A stretch of 64,000 bases of DNA from Acinetobacter sp. N54.MGS-139 (GCA_000980495.1 LARN01000006.1:51001-115000); one strand, 5' to 3'. Positions 17,873 through 29,653 are shown, counted from the stretch's first letter. The notes: generated by a model not told the origin, from the letters alone. A program made the numbers and translations.

Positions 17873-19336
17873 TTACTGAGCAATATAGAGATATTTATCT
17901 TTGTTTTCCTGCCAATTGCGAACGCACTCACGATTCATGCGAAGCGGCAGGAGAGAGCCGACAATCTGTCCGATTCCGGCCGCCAGGAATCCGCCGAGCA
18001 GTGCCGGGAACTCTTCCCCGAGACCAGTGAAGGAAAGCACGCCCCAAACGGCAGAACCTGCGATAATGGAAAGCCAGCATCCCAACGTGGTCGAACGTTT
18101 CCAGTAGAGACCAAGAGTCAAAGGCCAGAATGCGCCGATTACCGGAAACTGATAAGCCATTGCCGCAAGTTCGTAGATCGGTGTACCTTCCATGAGAAGC
18201 GCGTAAGTCAGAACGCCAATGGCGAACACTACGAGAGAGATACGCATCGCTTTCAGCTCTCTTTGGTCGCTCAGAGGCATCAGGTTTCTCAAGACGTTTT
18301 CCACGAAGGTAGTTGTCGGCGCCAGCATCGTGGCAGAAGCCGTCGACATCACGGCGGACAAGACCGCTCCGAAGAACATAATTCTGAGCCACAGGGGCAT
18401 GTATTCCTTAATGAACGTCGGCAGAATTTCCTGCGGAGCATCGGCCATCAGCTTGGAAGCAAGTTCCGGTGCTCCGACTGTTGCTGCGATGACGATAAAC
18501 ATCGGAACGAAAGCAAACAGCAGATAGAAAGAGCCGCCCAAGATCGGGCCGTAACAGGCGATCTTTTCACTTTTCGCCGACATCACGCGCTGGAAAACGT
18601 CCTGCTGAGGAAGCGACCCGATCATCATGGTGATGGCTGCGGAAATCCAGAACATCCACGATTTAAAATTATTTTCAGGCAGGATTCTGAAAAGGTCATT
18701 TTGTACGGCATACTCGGTCACCTTGCCGGGGCCTCCGGCCATGGATCCGGCAAAATAGGCCACCAGTACCAGACCGATCACAATAATGATCATCTGGAAG
18801 AAGTCGGTCAAGGCCACCGACCACATACCGCCGAAAACCGTATAAATCAGAACCACAATCGTGCCGACGATCATTGCATTGCTGACCGAAACATAGCCTT
18901 CCGTCAGAAGATGAATGACGAGTCCGAGCGCAGCTACTTGAGCAGCAACCCAGCCGAGGTACGAGAGAACAACGAAGATAGAACAGCAGAGCTCAACCGA
19001 AACTCCGTAGCGGCGTCTGTAAAAGTCACCGATGGTCAGCAAACTCATTCGATACAGTTTTCTGGCGAAAAACATACCGACGAGGATAAGCGCCATACTT
19101 GAGCCGAAAGGCTCTTCAACAACGCCTTCTAAACCGTTTTTAATAAATTGACCGGGTAAACCGAGTACGGTCTCACTTCCGAACCAGGTAGCAAAAGTTG
19201 CCGTAATCACCATGACCAGCGGCAGCGAACGTCCGGCCAAAGCGTAGTCGGTTGTACTACGAACTCGTGTCGCGGCAAAGAGACCGATAGCGACCGTGCA
19301 GAGCAAATATAAACCAACGAACAGAGTCAGTTTCAC
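17873..19336 (-). CDS. sodium:solute symporter (SSS) family transporter
   Basis: 487 residues with about thirteen hydrophobic helices. SSS family features are RVRSTTDYALAGRSLPL and ATFATWFGSETVLGLPGQFIKNGL in the N-terminal half, VFGGMWSVALTDFFQMIIIVIGL and the unwound-helix region SAVMSTASATMLAPTTTFVENV. Substrates of this family range from sugars and proline to short-chain acids; I cannot assign one. It is the first gene of a likely operon with glmU and glmS. No gene in this operon otherwise concerns transport. Confidence 0.9.
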   Translation of the reverse strand: MKLTLFVGLYLLCTVAIGLFAATRVRSTTDYALAGRSLPLVMVITATFATWFGSETVLGLPGQFIKNGLEGVVEEPFGSSMALILVGMFFARKLYRMSLLTIGDFYRRRYGVSVELCCSIFVVLSYLGWVAAQVAALGLVIHLLTEGYVSVSNAMIVGTIVVLIYTVFGGMWSVALTDFFQMIIIVIGLVLVAYFAGSMAGGPGKVTEYAVQNDLFRILPENNFKSWMFWISAAITMMIGSLPQQDVFQRVMSAKSEKIACYGPILGGSFYLLFAFVPMFIVIAATVGAPELASKLMADAPQEILPTFIKEYMPLWLRIMFFGAVLSAVMSTASATMLAPTTTFVENVLRNLMPLSDQRELKAMRISLVVFAIGVLTYALLMEGTPIYELAAMAYQFPVIGAFWPLTLGLYWKRSTTLGCWLSIIAGSAVWGVLSFTGLGEEFPALLGGFLAAGIGQIVGSLLPLRMNRECVRNWQENKDKYLYIAQ

Positions 19337-19447
19337 TGCTTCTAGACCCTCAGAAAAATGACTAAAAAACGGGGCTGACTAATACACGTCACTCCGGCCC
19401 TAAGTCTTTTAATTGTAGATAAAAAGTGGGTGTCTTAAAAGAAAAAA

Positions 19448-19461
19448 GGGGCCTAAGCCCC
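19448..19461 (-). terminator. terminator of the DUF971-ubiE-Tim44 operon
   Basis: GGGGC-CTAA-GCCCC stem-loop followed on the minus strand by six T residues. It lies 21 bases past the Tim44-like stop codon. Confidence 0.8.
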
Positions 19462-19482
19462 ATTTTTCGTAAAAATACAACT

Positions 19483-20412
19483 TTAGGCTTGCTGAATGCC
19501 GGCCAACAGCCAGCCGGTCTTGCCTTCCTTCGGCTTAACCAGATTCCAGATTTCTTTGATTTCCGTCGGTTCGCCGTTTTCCTTCAAGCTGCCTGTAAAC
19601 AGAACAGAAGCTACATACTCTGTCGGGGTTGTCTCAAATCCGGCTAAGGAAGCATTCAGATTGACAATTTCCGTCAGGTTAGCACCCTTGATTTCGCGAC
19701 GCTTGTGTGTGAGTTCAATAAACAGATCATCTGTTGTGTAGTTGGACAGATCATCCATATCACCGCTGTCCCATGCTTTTTGAAGCATCTTAAAGTAAGC
19801 TGTGGACATGTTCAGGAACTCTTCCTGATTGAAATCAGCCGGTGCGCCGTAGGTAGATTCCGAGGCCGCTGCGGGCTCATCGGAGAACTGATCCATAGCA
19901 GAACCGGGGCGAACAGCCTGAGCAGGATTAAAAGCGGGCTGTTCTCTTACGGCAGCTTCGCTTCGGCTTTGTCCAAAGTCGGCATCCTGAGTCGGCTGAG
20001 CGGCAGGAGCGCCGGCAGATGCTGCAGATGCTCCGCTCTTACGAGCTGCGAAGAAGCGAAATGCCACTACGGCCAGCAGGATAAGCGTCAGAATCATAAG
20101 CATCTGGGCAAATCCTTCGCCGAGACCGAGCATATTCGCCAAGGCCATAAAGCCCAAGGCCGCAGCTGCACCGATTAAAAGGCGCTTGCCCATACTCATC
20201 GGAGCCTTCGCGGCTGCACCGGCGGCTGCGGCAGTTGCCGGGCGCTTGGTAGCAGCAGCGGAAGGAGCTTTGAAGGGGGAAGAAGGAGCTGCCTTCGGAA
20301 CGCTCATAGAGCGACCGAAACTTGCACCGCCTCCGAGTCGGGCAGCCGAGGCATCCAATGTGATGGAAACCAGAGAGAGACCAATAAGGAGGGCTGCTAA
20401 GAATTTTTTCAT
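19483..20412 (-). CDS. exported Tim44-like domain membrane protein
   Basis: 309 residues. A signal peptide (MKKFLAALLIGLSLVSITLDASA) is followed by a Gly/Ser/Ala/Pro-rich linker (RLGGGASFGRSMSVPK), two hydrophobic segments (~residues 76-93 and 95-115), a second low-complexity Ala/Gln/Pro region and a C-terminal Tim44-like domain (~185-309) starting FNQEEFLNMSTAYFKMLQKAWDSGDMD. Bacterial members have no clear function. The frame extends 17 codons upstream, but the signal peptide fixes the start. It follows ubiE after 13 bases, a common arrangement in Burkholderiales. Confidence 0.88.
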   Translation of the reverse strand: MKKFLAALLIGLSLVSITLDASAARLGGGASFGRSMSVPKAAPSSPFKAPSAAATKRPATAAAAGAAAKAPMSMGKRLLIGAAAALGFMALANMLGLGEGFAQMLMILTLILLAVVAFRFFAARKSGASAASAGAPAAQPTQDADFGQSRSEAAVREQPAFNPAQAVRPGSAMDQFSDEPAAASESTYGAPADFNQEEFLNMSTAYFKMLQKAWDSGDMDDLSNYTTDDLFIELTHKRREIKGANLTEIVNLNASLAGFETTPTEYVASVLFTGSLKENGEPTEIKEIWNLVKPKEGKTGWLLAGIQQA

Positions 20413-20425
20413 GTAGATCCTCAAA

Positions 20426-21190
20426 TTAGTTTTTATATCCGATATGTAAAGCTGTGATCCCAAAGGTTAAATTCTTCCATTCGACCTTATCGAACCCAGC
20501 CTCGCGCATGATTTTAGCAAGAGTTTTTTGATCGGGGTGCATCCGAATAGACTCTGCGAGGTAACGATAATTTTCAGAGTGTCCGGCGATCTTTGCCGAA
20601 AGAAACGGCATCACTTTAAAGGAATAAAAATCGTAGAAAGGACGCATCAAAGCATTGGGTTTAGAGAACTCCAGAACCATCAGTCTGCCGCCCGGTTTCA
20701 AAACACGCTGCATTTCTTTGAGCGCCCGATCCTTGTGCGTCATATTCCTTAAACCGAACGACACAATGAGGACATCAAAATACCCGTCAGGGAAGGGCAG
20801 ATACTCCGCATCACAGGTAAGAACATAAGGATGGTACCCGGCATTTTTCAGACGTTCGTCTCCTATCTTCAGCATCTCATGATTGATATCCGATAACCAC
20901 ACCTCTCCGGTACCTGAAAGTTTCTTCTGAACGAGAAGCGACATATCACCGGTGCCTCCGGCGATATCCAAAACCTTCATTCCCGATCTAATTTCCGCGC
21001 GATCAATCGCATACTGCTTCCACAGCCGATGCATACCGAATGACAGCACGTCATTCATTAAATCGTATTTCGGAGCAACTTGGTCAAAAACAGCCTTTAC
21101 CTGTTTTTCTTTGTCGGTTTCTTTAACTTTCGAAAAGCCGAAATCCGTTAGTTTTTCAGCTTGATTCTCTTTATGATTCTGATCGTTCAT
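20426..21190 (-). CDS. ubiE: demethylmenaquinone / methoxybenzoquinol C-methyltransferase
   Basis: 254 residues. A class I SAM methyltransferase with UbiE signatures: VAPKYDLMNDVLSFGMHRLWK, VLDIAGGTGDMS (SAM-binding motif I), FGLRNMTHKDRALKEMQRVLKPGG and the C-terminal TFGITALHIGYK. The enzyme methylates demethylmenaquinol and/or the ubiquinone precursor. With menA, menB and menE in this window, the menaquinone role is the likely one. The frame is open 27 codons further upstream into the DUF971 gene, but the ATG at 21190 directly follows that gene's stop codon. Confidence 0.96.
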   Translation of the reverse strand: MNDQNHKENQAEKLTDFGFSKVKETDKEKQVKAVFDQVAPKYDLMNDVLSFGMHRLWKQYAIDRAEIRSGMKVLDIAGGTGDMSLLVQKKLSGTGEVWLSDINHEMLKIGDERLKNAGYHPYVLTCDAEYLPFPDGYFDVLIVSFGLRNMTHKDRALKEMQRVLKPGGRLMVLEFSKPNALMRPFYDFYSFKVMPFLSAKIAGHSENYRYLAESIRMHPDQKTLAKIMREAGFDKVEWKNLTFGITALHIGYKN

Positions 21191-21191
21191 A

Positions 21192-21602
21192 TCAGTGGTG
21201 ACTCGGGCACTTCTTCTTCGGAGGCTCTTCAAAACGTTTATTGGCAGGATCGTTCGGGTCACGGCTCGCACCGGCCGCTTTCAAATCCTCCAAGTAAGCC
21301 TGCCAGAGTGAGTCTTTGTTCTTGCCTAATTCTTCCAAGTAGTCATAGGAATAAATTCCGCTGTCGTGTCCGTCACTGAAGTTAATTTGCAAGGCATAGG
21401 ATCCGATAGGAAGAATTTCCAAGACATCGACATCACGTTTGCCGACCTGAAGCTTTGTCTGGTCGGGAGTATGTCCCTGAACTTCTGCAGAAGGAGAAAA
21501 TACTCTTAAAAATTCGAAGGGCAGCTCATAGCGATCATTCCCGTACTCAATAGCGAGGAGCCGGGATTTCTTTTTTAGTTCGATACTGGTAGGTAATCTC
21601 AT
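21192..21602 (-). CDS. DUF971-domain protein
   Basis: 136 residues. The DUF971 domain (the N-terminal domain of gamma-butyrobetaine hydroxylases, here free-standing) covers residues ~5-105: LLAIEYGNDRYELPFEFLRVFSPSAEVQGH, then VLEILPIGSYALQINFSDGHDSGIYSYDYL. The conserved FSDGHDSGIYSW-type motif is present. The tail is polar and ends CPSHH. The ribosome site AAGGAGA is 7 bases before the ATG; an earlier in-frame ATG at 21620 has no such site. It is the first gene of the ubiE operon, as usual in betaproteobacteria. Function unknown. Confidence 0.9.
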   Translation of the reverse strand: MRLPTSIELKKKSRLLAIEYGNDRYELPFEFLRVFSPSAEVQGHTPDQTKLQVGKRDVDVLEILPIGSYALQINFSDGHDSGIYSYDYLEELGKNKDSLWQAYLEDLKAAGASRDPNDPANKRFEEPPKKKCPSHH

Positions 21603-21690
21603 ACAATCTCCTTTGCGCAAATTTTAAAGTTAAAACTTTAGTTTTTACCTCTCGTTCCGAAGTTTTCGCCGAGGAGGTCCGCACTCAGAT

Positions 21691-21720
21691 TTGCTTTCTT
21701 CTGTTTTGCTTAGGTAAAAT
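21691..21720 (+). promoter_or_regulatory. promoter of tRNA-Arg
   Basis: TTGCTT (21691-21696) and TAAAAT (21715-21720) with an 18-base spacer. The mature tRNA begins 11 bases after the -10 box. Confidence 0.5.
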
Positions 21721-21730
21721 GGTTAACTTC

Positions 21731-21807
21731 GCACCCGTAGCTCATTTGGATAGAGTACTGCCCTCCGAAGGCAGGGGTAGTGGGTTCGACTCCCGCCGGG
21801 TGCGCCA
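21731..21807 (+). tRNA. tRNA-Arg (anticodon CCG)
   Basis: 77 bases including an encoded CCA. The acceptor stem is GCACCCG (21731-21737) with CGGGTGC (21797-21803). The anticodon arm TGCC-CTCCGAA-GGCA places CCG in the loop, and the T arm contains GGTTCGACTCC. It decodes CGG. It is transcribed toward the U32 gene, whose stop codon lies only 14 bases away on the other strand. Confidence 0.95.
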
Positions 21808-21820
21808 TCTCAGGAAGCTT

Positions 21821-23074
21821 TTACAGATCCTCGCTTACGACCGATTTCAAGATATAGAGCTTGTCGTTCTCTCGAATCTTTTCTTTAAGTTTGAAAGTCA
21901 CATGCTCGCCCTTCAAGACTCTTTCCACCGGTTTTTCATCTACGTAGGGATTATCAAGCGTGGCATAGACTGCACCTGTCGTGGGTCCGGTAATAAGAAG
22001 CTTATCTCCGACATTAAGTTCAGCCGCCTGTACCAAAAATTCGGCAACCTGAGCCTTGGCAAAATACTTAATTCCTTTTCCCGCATAAATCTTTCTCTCG
22101 GTCGCCTGTGAGCCGTAACGATTGCTCCATTCGCCCATGGTCTGACCAAGATAGTAACCGCCCCAGAAACCGCGGTTATAAACAGTCGCTAACTGAGCGT
22201 CCCAGCTCTTGCTGATTGCTTCATTCCATTCGCCCGTTAAGGCTTGGCGAATCGCCTGGTCATATGCTTCCACGACAGTTCTGACATACTCAGGTCCGCG
22301 GGCACGGCCTTCGATCTTAAAGACGCGGACACCGGCCTTGATCATCTGATCCATGAAGCCGATTGTCTTCAGATCCTTTGGCGACATGATGTACTGGTTG
22401 TCAATTTCCAGCTCGACATCGCGCTCCTTGTCCTTGACGATGTAAGCGCGGCGGCACGTCTGCATGCAGGCACCTCGGTTTGCGCTCTTTCCTGCGTTAT
22501 TCAGGCTAAGGTAGCATTTGCCGCTCACGGCCATGCAAAGAGCACCGTGACAGAACATCTCAATTCTGATTAGGTCGCCTCTAGGCCCCGTAATGCGCTG
22601 CTGCTGAATCTCATCGTAAATTCGTTTTACCTGGCGAAGATTCAGTTCTCTTGCCAAAACCACGACATCAGCGAACTGGCAGTAAAACTTCAGCGCCTCC
22701 ACGTTGGAAATATTGAGCTGCGTGGAAAGGTGAACTTCTACCCCTTGCTGCCTGCAGTACATCATAACGGCAGCATCCGAGGCGATCACCGCAGATATCT
22801 TGGCTTCTTTTGCCGCATCGACGATTTGTCTCATCAGCGGCAAATCTTCGTCGTAAATAACCGTGTTCACGGTTAAATAACTCTTCACGCCGCGTTCAGC
22901 ACAGAGCGAAGCAATCTCTTTGAGATCGTCGATCGTAAACTCATTGGCTGATTTTGAACGCATGTTCAGCGTTCCGATGCCGAAGTAAACAGAATCTGCT
23001 CCGGCCTGAAAGGCCGCAGCCAATGACTCGCGAGACCCCACCGGGGCCATAATTTCAAAATCTTTTCTATCCAT
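21821..23074 (-). CDS. peptidase U32-family protein, probable tRNA hydroxylation factor (TrhP/YegQ type)
   Basis: 417 residues. The U32 core is clear: MAPVGSRESLAAAFQAGADSVYFG at the N-terminus and the signature EMFCHGALCMAVSGKCYLS at ~170-188, followed by ANRGACMQTCRR. The four cysteines across these motifs fit the Fe-S-bearing U32 members. Characterised relatives (YegQ/TrhP, RlhA) hydroxylate tRNA or rRNA with prephenate as donor; despite the name, protease activity is doubtful. A short C-terminal beta-barrel region (~340-417) is present. It starts one base after the priA stop codon. The exact RNA target is not predictable. Confidence 0.85.
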   Translation of the reverse strand: MDRKDFEIMAPVGSRESLAAAFQAGADSVYFGIGTLNMRSKSANEFTIDDLKEIASLCAERGVKSYLTVNTVIYDEDLPLMRQIVDAAKEAKISAVIASDAAVMMYCRQQGVEVHLSTQLNISNVEALKFYCQFADVVVLARELNLRQVKRIYDEIQQQRITGPRGDLIRIEMFCHGALCMAVSGKCYLSLNNAGKSANRGACMQTCRRAYIVKDKERDVELEIDNQYIMSPKDLKTIGFMDQMIKAGVRVFKIEGRARGPEYVRTVVEAYDQAIRQALTGEWNEAISKSWDAQLATVYNRGFWGGYYLGQTMGEWSNRYGSQATERKIYAGKGIKYFAKAQVAEFLVQAAELNVGDKLLITGPTTGAVYATLDNPYVDEKPVERVLKGEHVTFKLKEKIRENDKLYILKSVVSEDL

Positions 23075-23075
23075 A

Positions 23076-25079
23076 CTAATAATTCAATGGGTCAACATCG
23101 ATATACCAAGAACCCTTCGCTTTTAGAGAAAGAGCTTCCGGCTGAAATCGATTTAAAAATTTCTGCATCTCCACTTTGCTGTCCGCCTCGATCAACAGCT
23201 GTCCCCTCTCTATATCCATGACTTTTTGAACCGTCAGCGGAACGGGTTCGAAAATTCGTATGGACGGACTTTTGATTTTCTCGGCCAGTGCCTTAAGTTT
23301 TTGCAAAAAAGCCAGGACCGAAGAAATCTCTTTGCCCTCTGCGACAATCAAAGCCTGAGCAGAGAAAGGCACCATGAAACTCGCGCGTCGGGCTTCAAGC
23401 TCACCGGCCGCGAACCCTTCATAATCCTGGGACTTCAGGTGTTTAAAAATGTCATCTTCGGTGTAACGCGTTTGAATTAAAACCTTACCCTCCGTTTTAT
23501 CTCTGCCGGCCCTTCCCGAAACCTGCATCAATACGGAAAACAACCGTTCCCTAGCCCTATAGTCGGAAGAAAACAGCTGAGGATCAGTATTTAACACGAC
23601 GACGAGCCCCACGTTTTTAAAATCGTGTCCTTTTGCGACAATCTGGGTACCGATGAGGATGTCAACGTCCCCATTATGAACGGCATCGAGTACCTGACTT
23701 GCGCTTCCTCTCTGACGGGCCGAATCCTGATCCAGCCTTGAAACTCTTGCTTCCGGCCATCGAGTTTCCAGTTCTTCTTCGGCCCTCTGAGTACCGCGTC
23801 CTATCGGTAGTAGCTCGTAGGAACCGCATTTCGGACAAGTTTTCGGAAGAGGCGTTGACCAGCCGCAATAATGACAGGTTAGTCGCCCGGTAGTCTTATG
23901 AAATACGGCGTAAGTCGAGCAGTGAGGACACGTTGACTGCCACCCGCAGTTCTTACATTCGACCACCGGAGCAAAACCTCTCCGATTTAAAAATACAATT
24001 ACCTGACGCCCGGAATTAATCGTTTCGGTAATGGCATTCGCTGTCTCCTGACTCAAGCCGTTAATCGGCTTGTCCTTGCGGATATCAACTAATGAGAGCT
24101 GGGGCAAATGAGCATTTGAATTTGCCCTCTGCGTCAGCTTAAATAATTTGAATTTCCCATCCAGGGCGTTTTTATAACTTTCCAGCGACGGCGTTGCAGA
24201 GCCGAGAACGATCGGTATTTGTTCAATGGATGCTCGTTTCAGCGCTAGGTCGCGAGCGTTATACCTCACTCCTTCCTGAGACTTGAAAGAAGGATCGTGC
24301 TCCTCGTCAACTAAGATCAGCTTTAATGACTTAAAGCTCGCAAATACGGAGAGACGTGTACCGACTAAAATTCTTGCTCTGCCTTCATGGCAGGCGAGCC
24401 AAGAAGAGGCTTTTTGTCCCTCCGCCATTCCTGAGTTCCAGGAAACGACTTCGAATTGAGGAAAACGACTCTGCACTTTTTCGACAAGCTGAGGCGTAAG
24501 GTTAATTTCCGGCACCATTAAAAGAACCTGTGCTTCAGGATCCATCAATAGGACTTTCTCCATTAAATGGAGATAAACCTCGGTTTTTCCGCTGCCTGTG
24601 ATCCCAAAAATGAGTGCAGGATAAAAGGCCCCATCCAATTGGACTTCTTCAACAATCGCGCTCTGTTCTGAGTTGAGCTGCGGTTTCTCTGAGGATTTCT
24701 TAACAGACCGCTTCTTTTCTTTTCTTAAACGTTCAAGCGAACGTTCATGTAGCTTTCCGGGAAGCTTTCTGAAAAATTTAGGAAGAGCAGGAATCGCCAC
24801 CTGTCCCCAACCGCTTTGATAATAGCGAGCAGAGAACAAAGTAAGTGCTAACCAACCGGAGGAAAGAGGTGAGACGTCATCAACTCGAGAAATGACCTCC
24901 CTTAATCTTGAGAATCGGCTTTCTTCAGAGAACCCTATGACAATCCCGATTACTTTTCTGGATCCGAGCGGCACCAGACACCGCTGGCCTACTTGGATTT
25001 CCAGATCGGCAGGCACAAGGTAATCCAGGGGCTCCCTTATCGGCGAGTCCACAATAACATTTGCGATCCTTTTTGCCAT
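23076..25079 (-). CDS. priA: primosomal protein N' (replication restart helicase)
   Basis: 667 residues. The N-terminal 3'-DNA-binding domain (IANVIVDSPIREPLDYLVP) leads to the helicase with Walker A GITGSGKTEVY, Walker B LILVDEEHD and GSATPSLES. A zinc-binding insertion holds eight cysteines (CKNCGWQSTCPHC ... CHYCGWSTPLPKTCPKCG), then come QVSGRAGR and the C-terminal domain. PriA reloads DnaB at stalled forks. A TTG nine codons upstream is in frame, but neither start has a convincing ribosome site; ATG 25079 fits family N-termini. Confidence 0.95.
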   Translation of the reverse strand: MAKRIANVIVDSPIREPLDYLVPADLEIQVGQRCLVPLGSRKVIGIVIGFSEESRFSRLREVISRVDDVSPLSSGWLALTLFSARYYQSGWGQVAIPALPKFFRKLPGKLHERSLERLRKEKKRSVKKSSEKPQLNSEQSAIVEEVQLDGAFYPALIFGITGSGKTEVYLHLMEKVLLMDPEAQVLLMVPEINLTPQLVEKVQSRFPQFEVVSWNSGMAEGQKASSWLACHEGRARILVGTRLSVFASFKSLKLILVDEEHDPSFKSQEGVRYNARDLALKRASIEQIPIVLGSATPSLESYKNALDGKFKLFKLTQRANSNAHLPQLSLVDIRKDKPINGLSQETANAITETINSGRQVIVFLNRRGFAPVVECKNCGWQSTCPHCSTYAVFHKTTGRLTCHYCGWSTPLPKTCPKCGSYELLPIGRGTQRAEEELETRWPEARVSRLDQDSARQRGSASQVLDAVHNGDVDILIGTQIVAKGHDFKNVGLVVVLNTDPQLFSSDYRARERLFSVLMQVSGRAGRDKTEGKVLIQTRYTEDDIFKHLKSQDYEGFAAGELEARRASFMVPFSAQALIVAEGKEISSVLAFLQKLKALAEKIKSPSIRIFEPVPLTVQKVMDIERGQLLIEADSKVEMQKFLNRFQPEALSLKAKGSWYIDVDPLNY

Positions 25080-25230
25080 AACCGATGTGAATAGTCTTCC
25101 TTCCAACCTATGAAAAATTTGGAGTTCACTTCAATGCAGATTAGCAATTTTTGAACTGAACTCCTAGTTTCTGGTTCCGTTTCCGTAAATTTTGGGCAGA
25201 TCGGGTGTGAGGAAAATGCCCTATGGAGTC

Positions 25231-26301
25231 TTAACGGGAGTGGAACTTACGGCTATAAGAATGAACTTCATCGACTAGCGCAGCAACAACTTCAGGATCG
25301 GTATCCTTGTCAATTCCGTGGCCCAAATTAAATACATGACCGCCGTTACTCACTTGACCGAAGTCTTCGATAACTTTACGGGCTTGTTCTCTCACAACTT
25401 CTGTGCCAGCAAACAACACCGACGGGTCCAGGTTACCCTGGAGGGCAACTCTGTCCTGAGTCAATGCGCGAACTTCTCCGAGGCTGACCGTCCAATCGAC
25501 TCCCATTGCATCTGCACCGATCTCAGAGATCTCCTTAATCCAAGGAGCACAGCCTTTTGTGAAAACAATGGTGGGGATCTTCTGACCATGCCTTTCCCGC
25601 TTTACCGAGTTGACGATACGTTTCAAGCACGGCAGAGAGAACTGCAGATAAGTTTCATGAGACAGTGTACCGCCCCATGTATCAAAGACCATCACTGCAT
25701 CCACGCCGCTGTCAATCTGCGCATTTAAATAAGCGATCACAGCATCCGTATTCTTTTCAAGGATGGCATTAAAAAGGTCAGGACGTCGATACATCATCTC
25801 CTTTACTTTGCGGTAATTGGCAGAGCTTCCGCCTTCAACCATGTAGCAGGCGAGTGTAAAGGGGCTGCCGGAAAAACCAATCAAAGGAATACGGTTATTC
25901 AAGGCACGTTTAATTTCACAAACGGCATCCGTTACATATTTCAGTTTATCGGCAGGATCAGGTACGTAAAGCGCCTTAACAGCGGCCTCGTCCTGTACTG
26001 GTTTCTCAAATTTTGGGCCTTCGCCGGCGACAAAGGACAAGCCCAATCCCATAGCATCCGGAATCGTCAGGATATCGGAAAAGAGGATCGCAGCGTCGAG
26101 CGGATACCGATCTACCGGCTGAAGCGTCACTTCACATGCATAATGAGGATTTGTCGCCAATCCCATGAAACTTCCAGCCTCGGAGCGAGTACGTCGGTAC
26201 TCAGGAAGGTATCTCCCAGCTTGTCTCATAAGCCAAATCGGTGTGTACTCCGTAGGTAATTTGCAGAGTGCCCGAAGAAAAGTATCGTTTTGAAGTTTCA
26301 T
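25231..26301 (-). CDS. hemE: uroporphyrinogen decarboxylase
   Basis: 356 residues (E. coli 354). The family signatures [16 protein letters not shown] (~20-36, with catalytic Arg residues) and [19 protein letters not shown] (~144-162) are present, as are catalytic Asp ([12 protein letters not shown]) and [10 protein letters not shown]. It converts uroporphyrinogen III to coproporphyrinogen III for heme, needed by the bd oxidase in this window. It is a single gene with 150 bases to priA downstream. Confidence 0.97.
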   Translation of the reverse strand: MKLQNDTFLRALCKLPTEYTPIWLMRQAGRYLPEYRRTRSEAGSFMGLATNPHYACEVTLQPVDRYPLDAAILFSDILTIPDAMGLGLSFVAGEGPKFEKPVQDEAAVKALYVPDPADKLKYVTDAVCEIKRALNNRIPLIGFSGSPFTLACYMVEGGSSANYRKVKEMMYRRPDLFNAILEKNTDAVIAYLNAQIDSGVDAVMVFDTWGGTLSHETYLQFSLPCLKRIVNSVKRERHGQKIPTIVFTKGCAPWIKEISEIGADAMGVDWTVSLGEVRALTQDRVALQGNLDPSVLFAGTEVVREQARKVIEDFGQVSNGGHVFNLGHGIDKDTDPEVVAALVDEVHSYSRKFHSR

Positions 26302-26365
26302 AGCCGTTGCAAAAATGACGATTAAATAGGTTGTGATTTTAATTAAAAAAGCTGAACACCCACTT

Positions 26366-26393
26366 ATTAAAAAAGCGTCCCGAAAGACGCTTT
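26366..26393 (-). terminator. terminator after the universal stress gene
   Basis: AAAGCGTC (26372-26379) pairs with GACGCTTT (26386-26393), loop CCGAAA, followed on the minus strand by a T tract (26366-26374). Confidence 0.85.
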
Positions 26394-26411
26394 AACAAAT
26401 GTTCGTTCCTT

Positions 26412-26792
26412 TTAACGCACTACCAGAACCGGACGATCGGCTTTTGCGAGAACCTGCTGAGTCGAGCTGCCGATAAAGAGAGAACCAAGGGTCCCTAATC
26501 CGCGGCTGGCCATAACGATAAAGCGAACATCTCTTTCCTGTGCAACTTTAAGAATGGCGTCAGGAATAGAGGTCCCGACAACTTCCGAGACTTCGCATGG
26601 AACGCCGACTCTCTGGCAAGCATCTTTAACATCATCCAAAGTTCTCGCAGCAGTCTCGGAGCCTTTAGCTTTAACGACTGTTATGCCCAGAACACAAGTA
26701 TTGAGATTTTTGGCCAGCTTGGCTGCGGTTACGATTGCCTTTTCAGAAAGCTCGGAACCATCGGTAGAAACTAAAATCACTGGATTCTCCAT
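26412..26792 (-). CDS. universal stress protein, UspA family
   Basis: 126 residues, a single Usp domain. The N-terminal strand ILVSTDGSELSEKAI and the C-terminal ATP-binding motif ASRGLGTLGSLFIGSSTQQVLAKADRPVLVVR (G-2x-G-9x-G-S/T pattern) indicate the ATP-binding UspFG/UspA-like type. Such proteins bind nucleotides and act in stress survival; the specific role is unknown. It is flanked by terminators on both sides, so it is monocistronic. Confidence 0.9.
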   Translation of the reverse strand: MENPVILVSTDGSELSEKAIVTAAKLAKNLNTCVLGITVVKAKGSETAARTLDDVKDACQRVGVPCEVSEVVGTSIPDAILKVAQERDVRFIVMASRGLGTLGSLFIGSSTQQVLAKADRPVLVVR

Positions 26793-26833
26793 GTATTGAG
26801 TATATCTTCAGTATTTTAGTCTAAGCAGAAAAG

Positions 26834-26869
26834 AAAAAACTCCGAAACTTCCATGAGAAGATCGGAGTT
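26834..26869 (-). terminator. terminator of the atp operon
   Basis: AACTCCGA (26838-26845) pairs with TCGGAGTT (26862-26869) around a 16-base loop, followed on the minus strand by a T tract. It lies 20 bases past the atpC stop. Confidence 0.8.
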
Positions 26870-26889
26870 CAAGAGAACTAATACAAGTA

Positions 26890-27303
26890 TTAGTGTTTGA
26901 TTCTCTGAAGGATGCGGAGCTGTTCGGCAAGCATACCGATTTCGGCTTCGACCTTCGCCAGTTCGATTTCGCTGGCAGCAGTCTTTGCAGCCGCCTTTGC
27001 TTTTTCCATAGCTTCTTTTGCTTTCGCTTCGTCGAGATCCTTACTTCTGATCGCCACGTCTGCTAAGACGATGACGTGGAAAGGCTGGATTTCGAGAACT
27101 CCGCCAGCTACGAAAATTTCTTCCTCGTCCTGCGCACTCTTGCGAATACGAACAAGACCCGGGCGAATCAACGTAATCAGGGGAGTATGGCCTGGCAGAA
27201 TACCGAGCTCGCCTTCGATACCAGGCAGAGCTACAAACTCGGCGTTGCCGCTAAAAAGGCTTTCCTCAGCATTAACAACGTCGACTTTTAAGGTTTTTTC
27301 CAT
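26890..27303 (-). CDS. atpC: ATP synthase F1 subunit epsilon
   Basis: 137 residues. The N-terminal beta-sandwich ([40 protein letters not shown]) and the C-terminal helical hairpin (~90-137, Ala/Lys/Glu-rich) are both present. The subunit links gamma to the c ring and inhibits ATP hydrolysis. It is the last gene of the operon, 44 bases after atpD. Confidence 0.97.
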   Translation of the reverse strand: MEKTLKVDVVNAEESLFSGNAEFVALPGIEGELGILPGHTPLITLIRPGLVRIRKSAQDEEEIFVAGGVLEIQPFHVIVLADVAIRSKDLDEAKAKEAMEKAKAAAKTAASEIELAKVEAEIGMLAEQLRILQRIKH

Positions 27304-27347
27304 TTAATTCTCCAGGTAGCCGGTGAGGGCAGAACCCTCACCAAGGA

Positions 27348-29653
<2,306 letters not shown>

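Noticed and set aside
18263..19102. 279-codon plus-strand ORF inside the SSS symporter gene
   Set aside because: Product is rich in His/Gln/Arg/Asp, typical of the reverse frame of a membrane protein; the minus-strand gene has clear family motifs.
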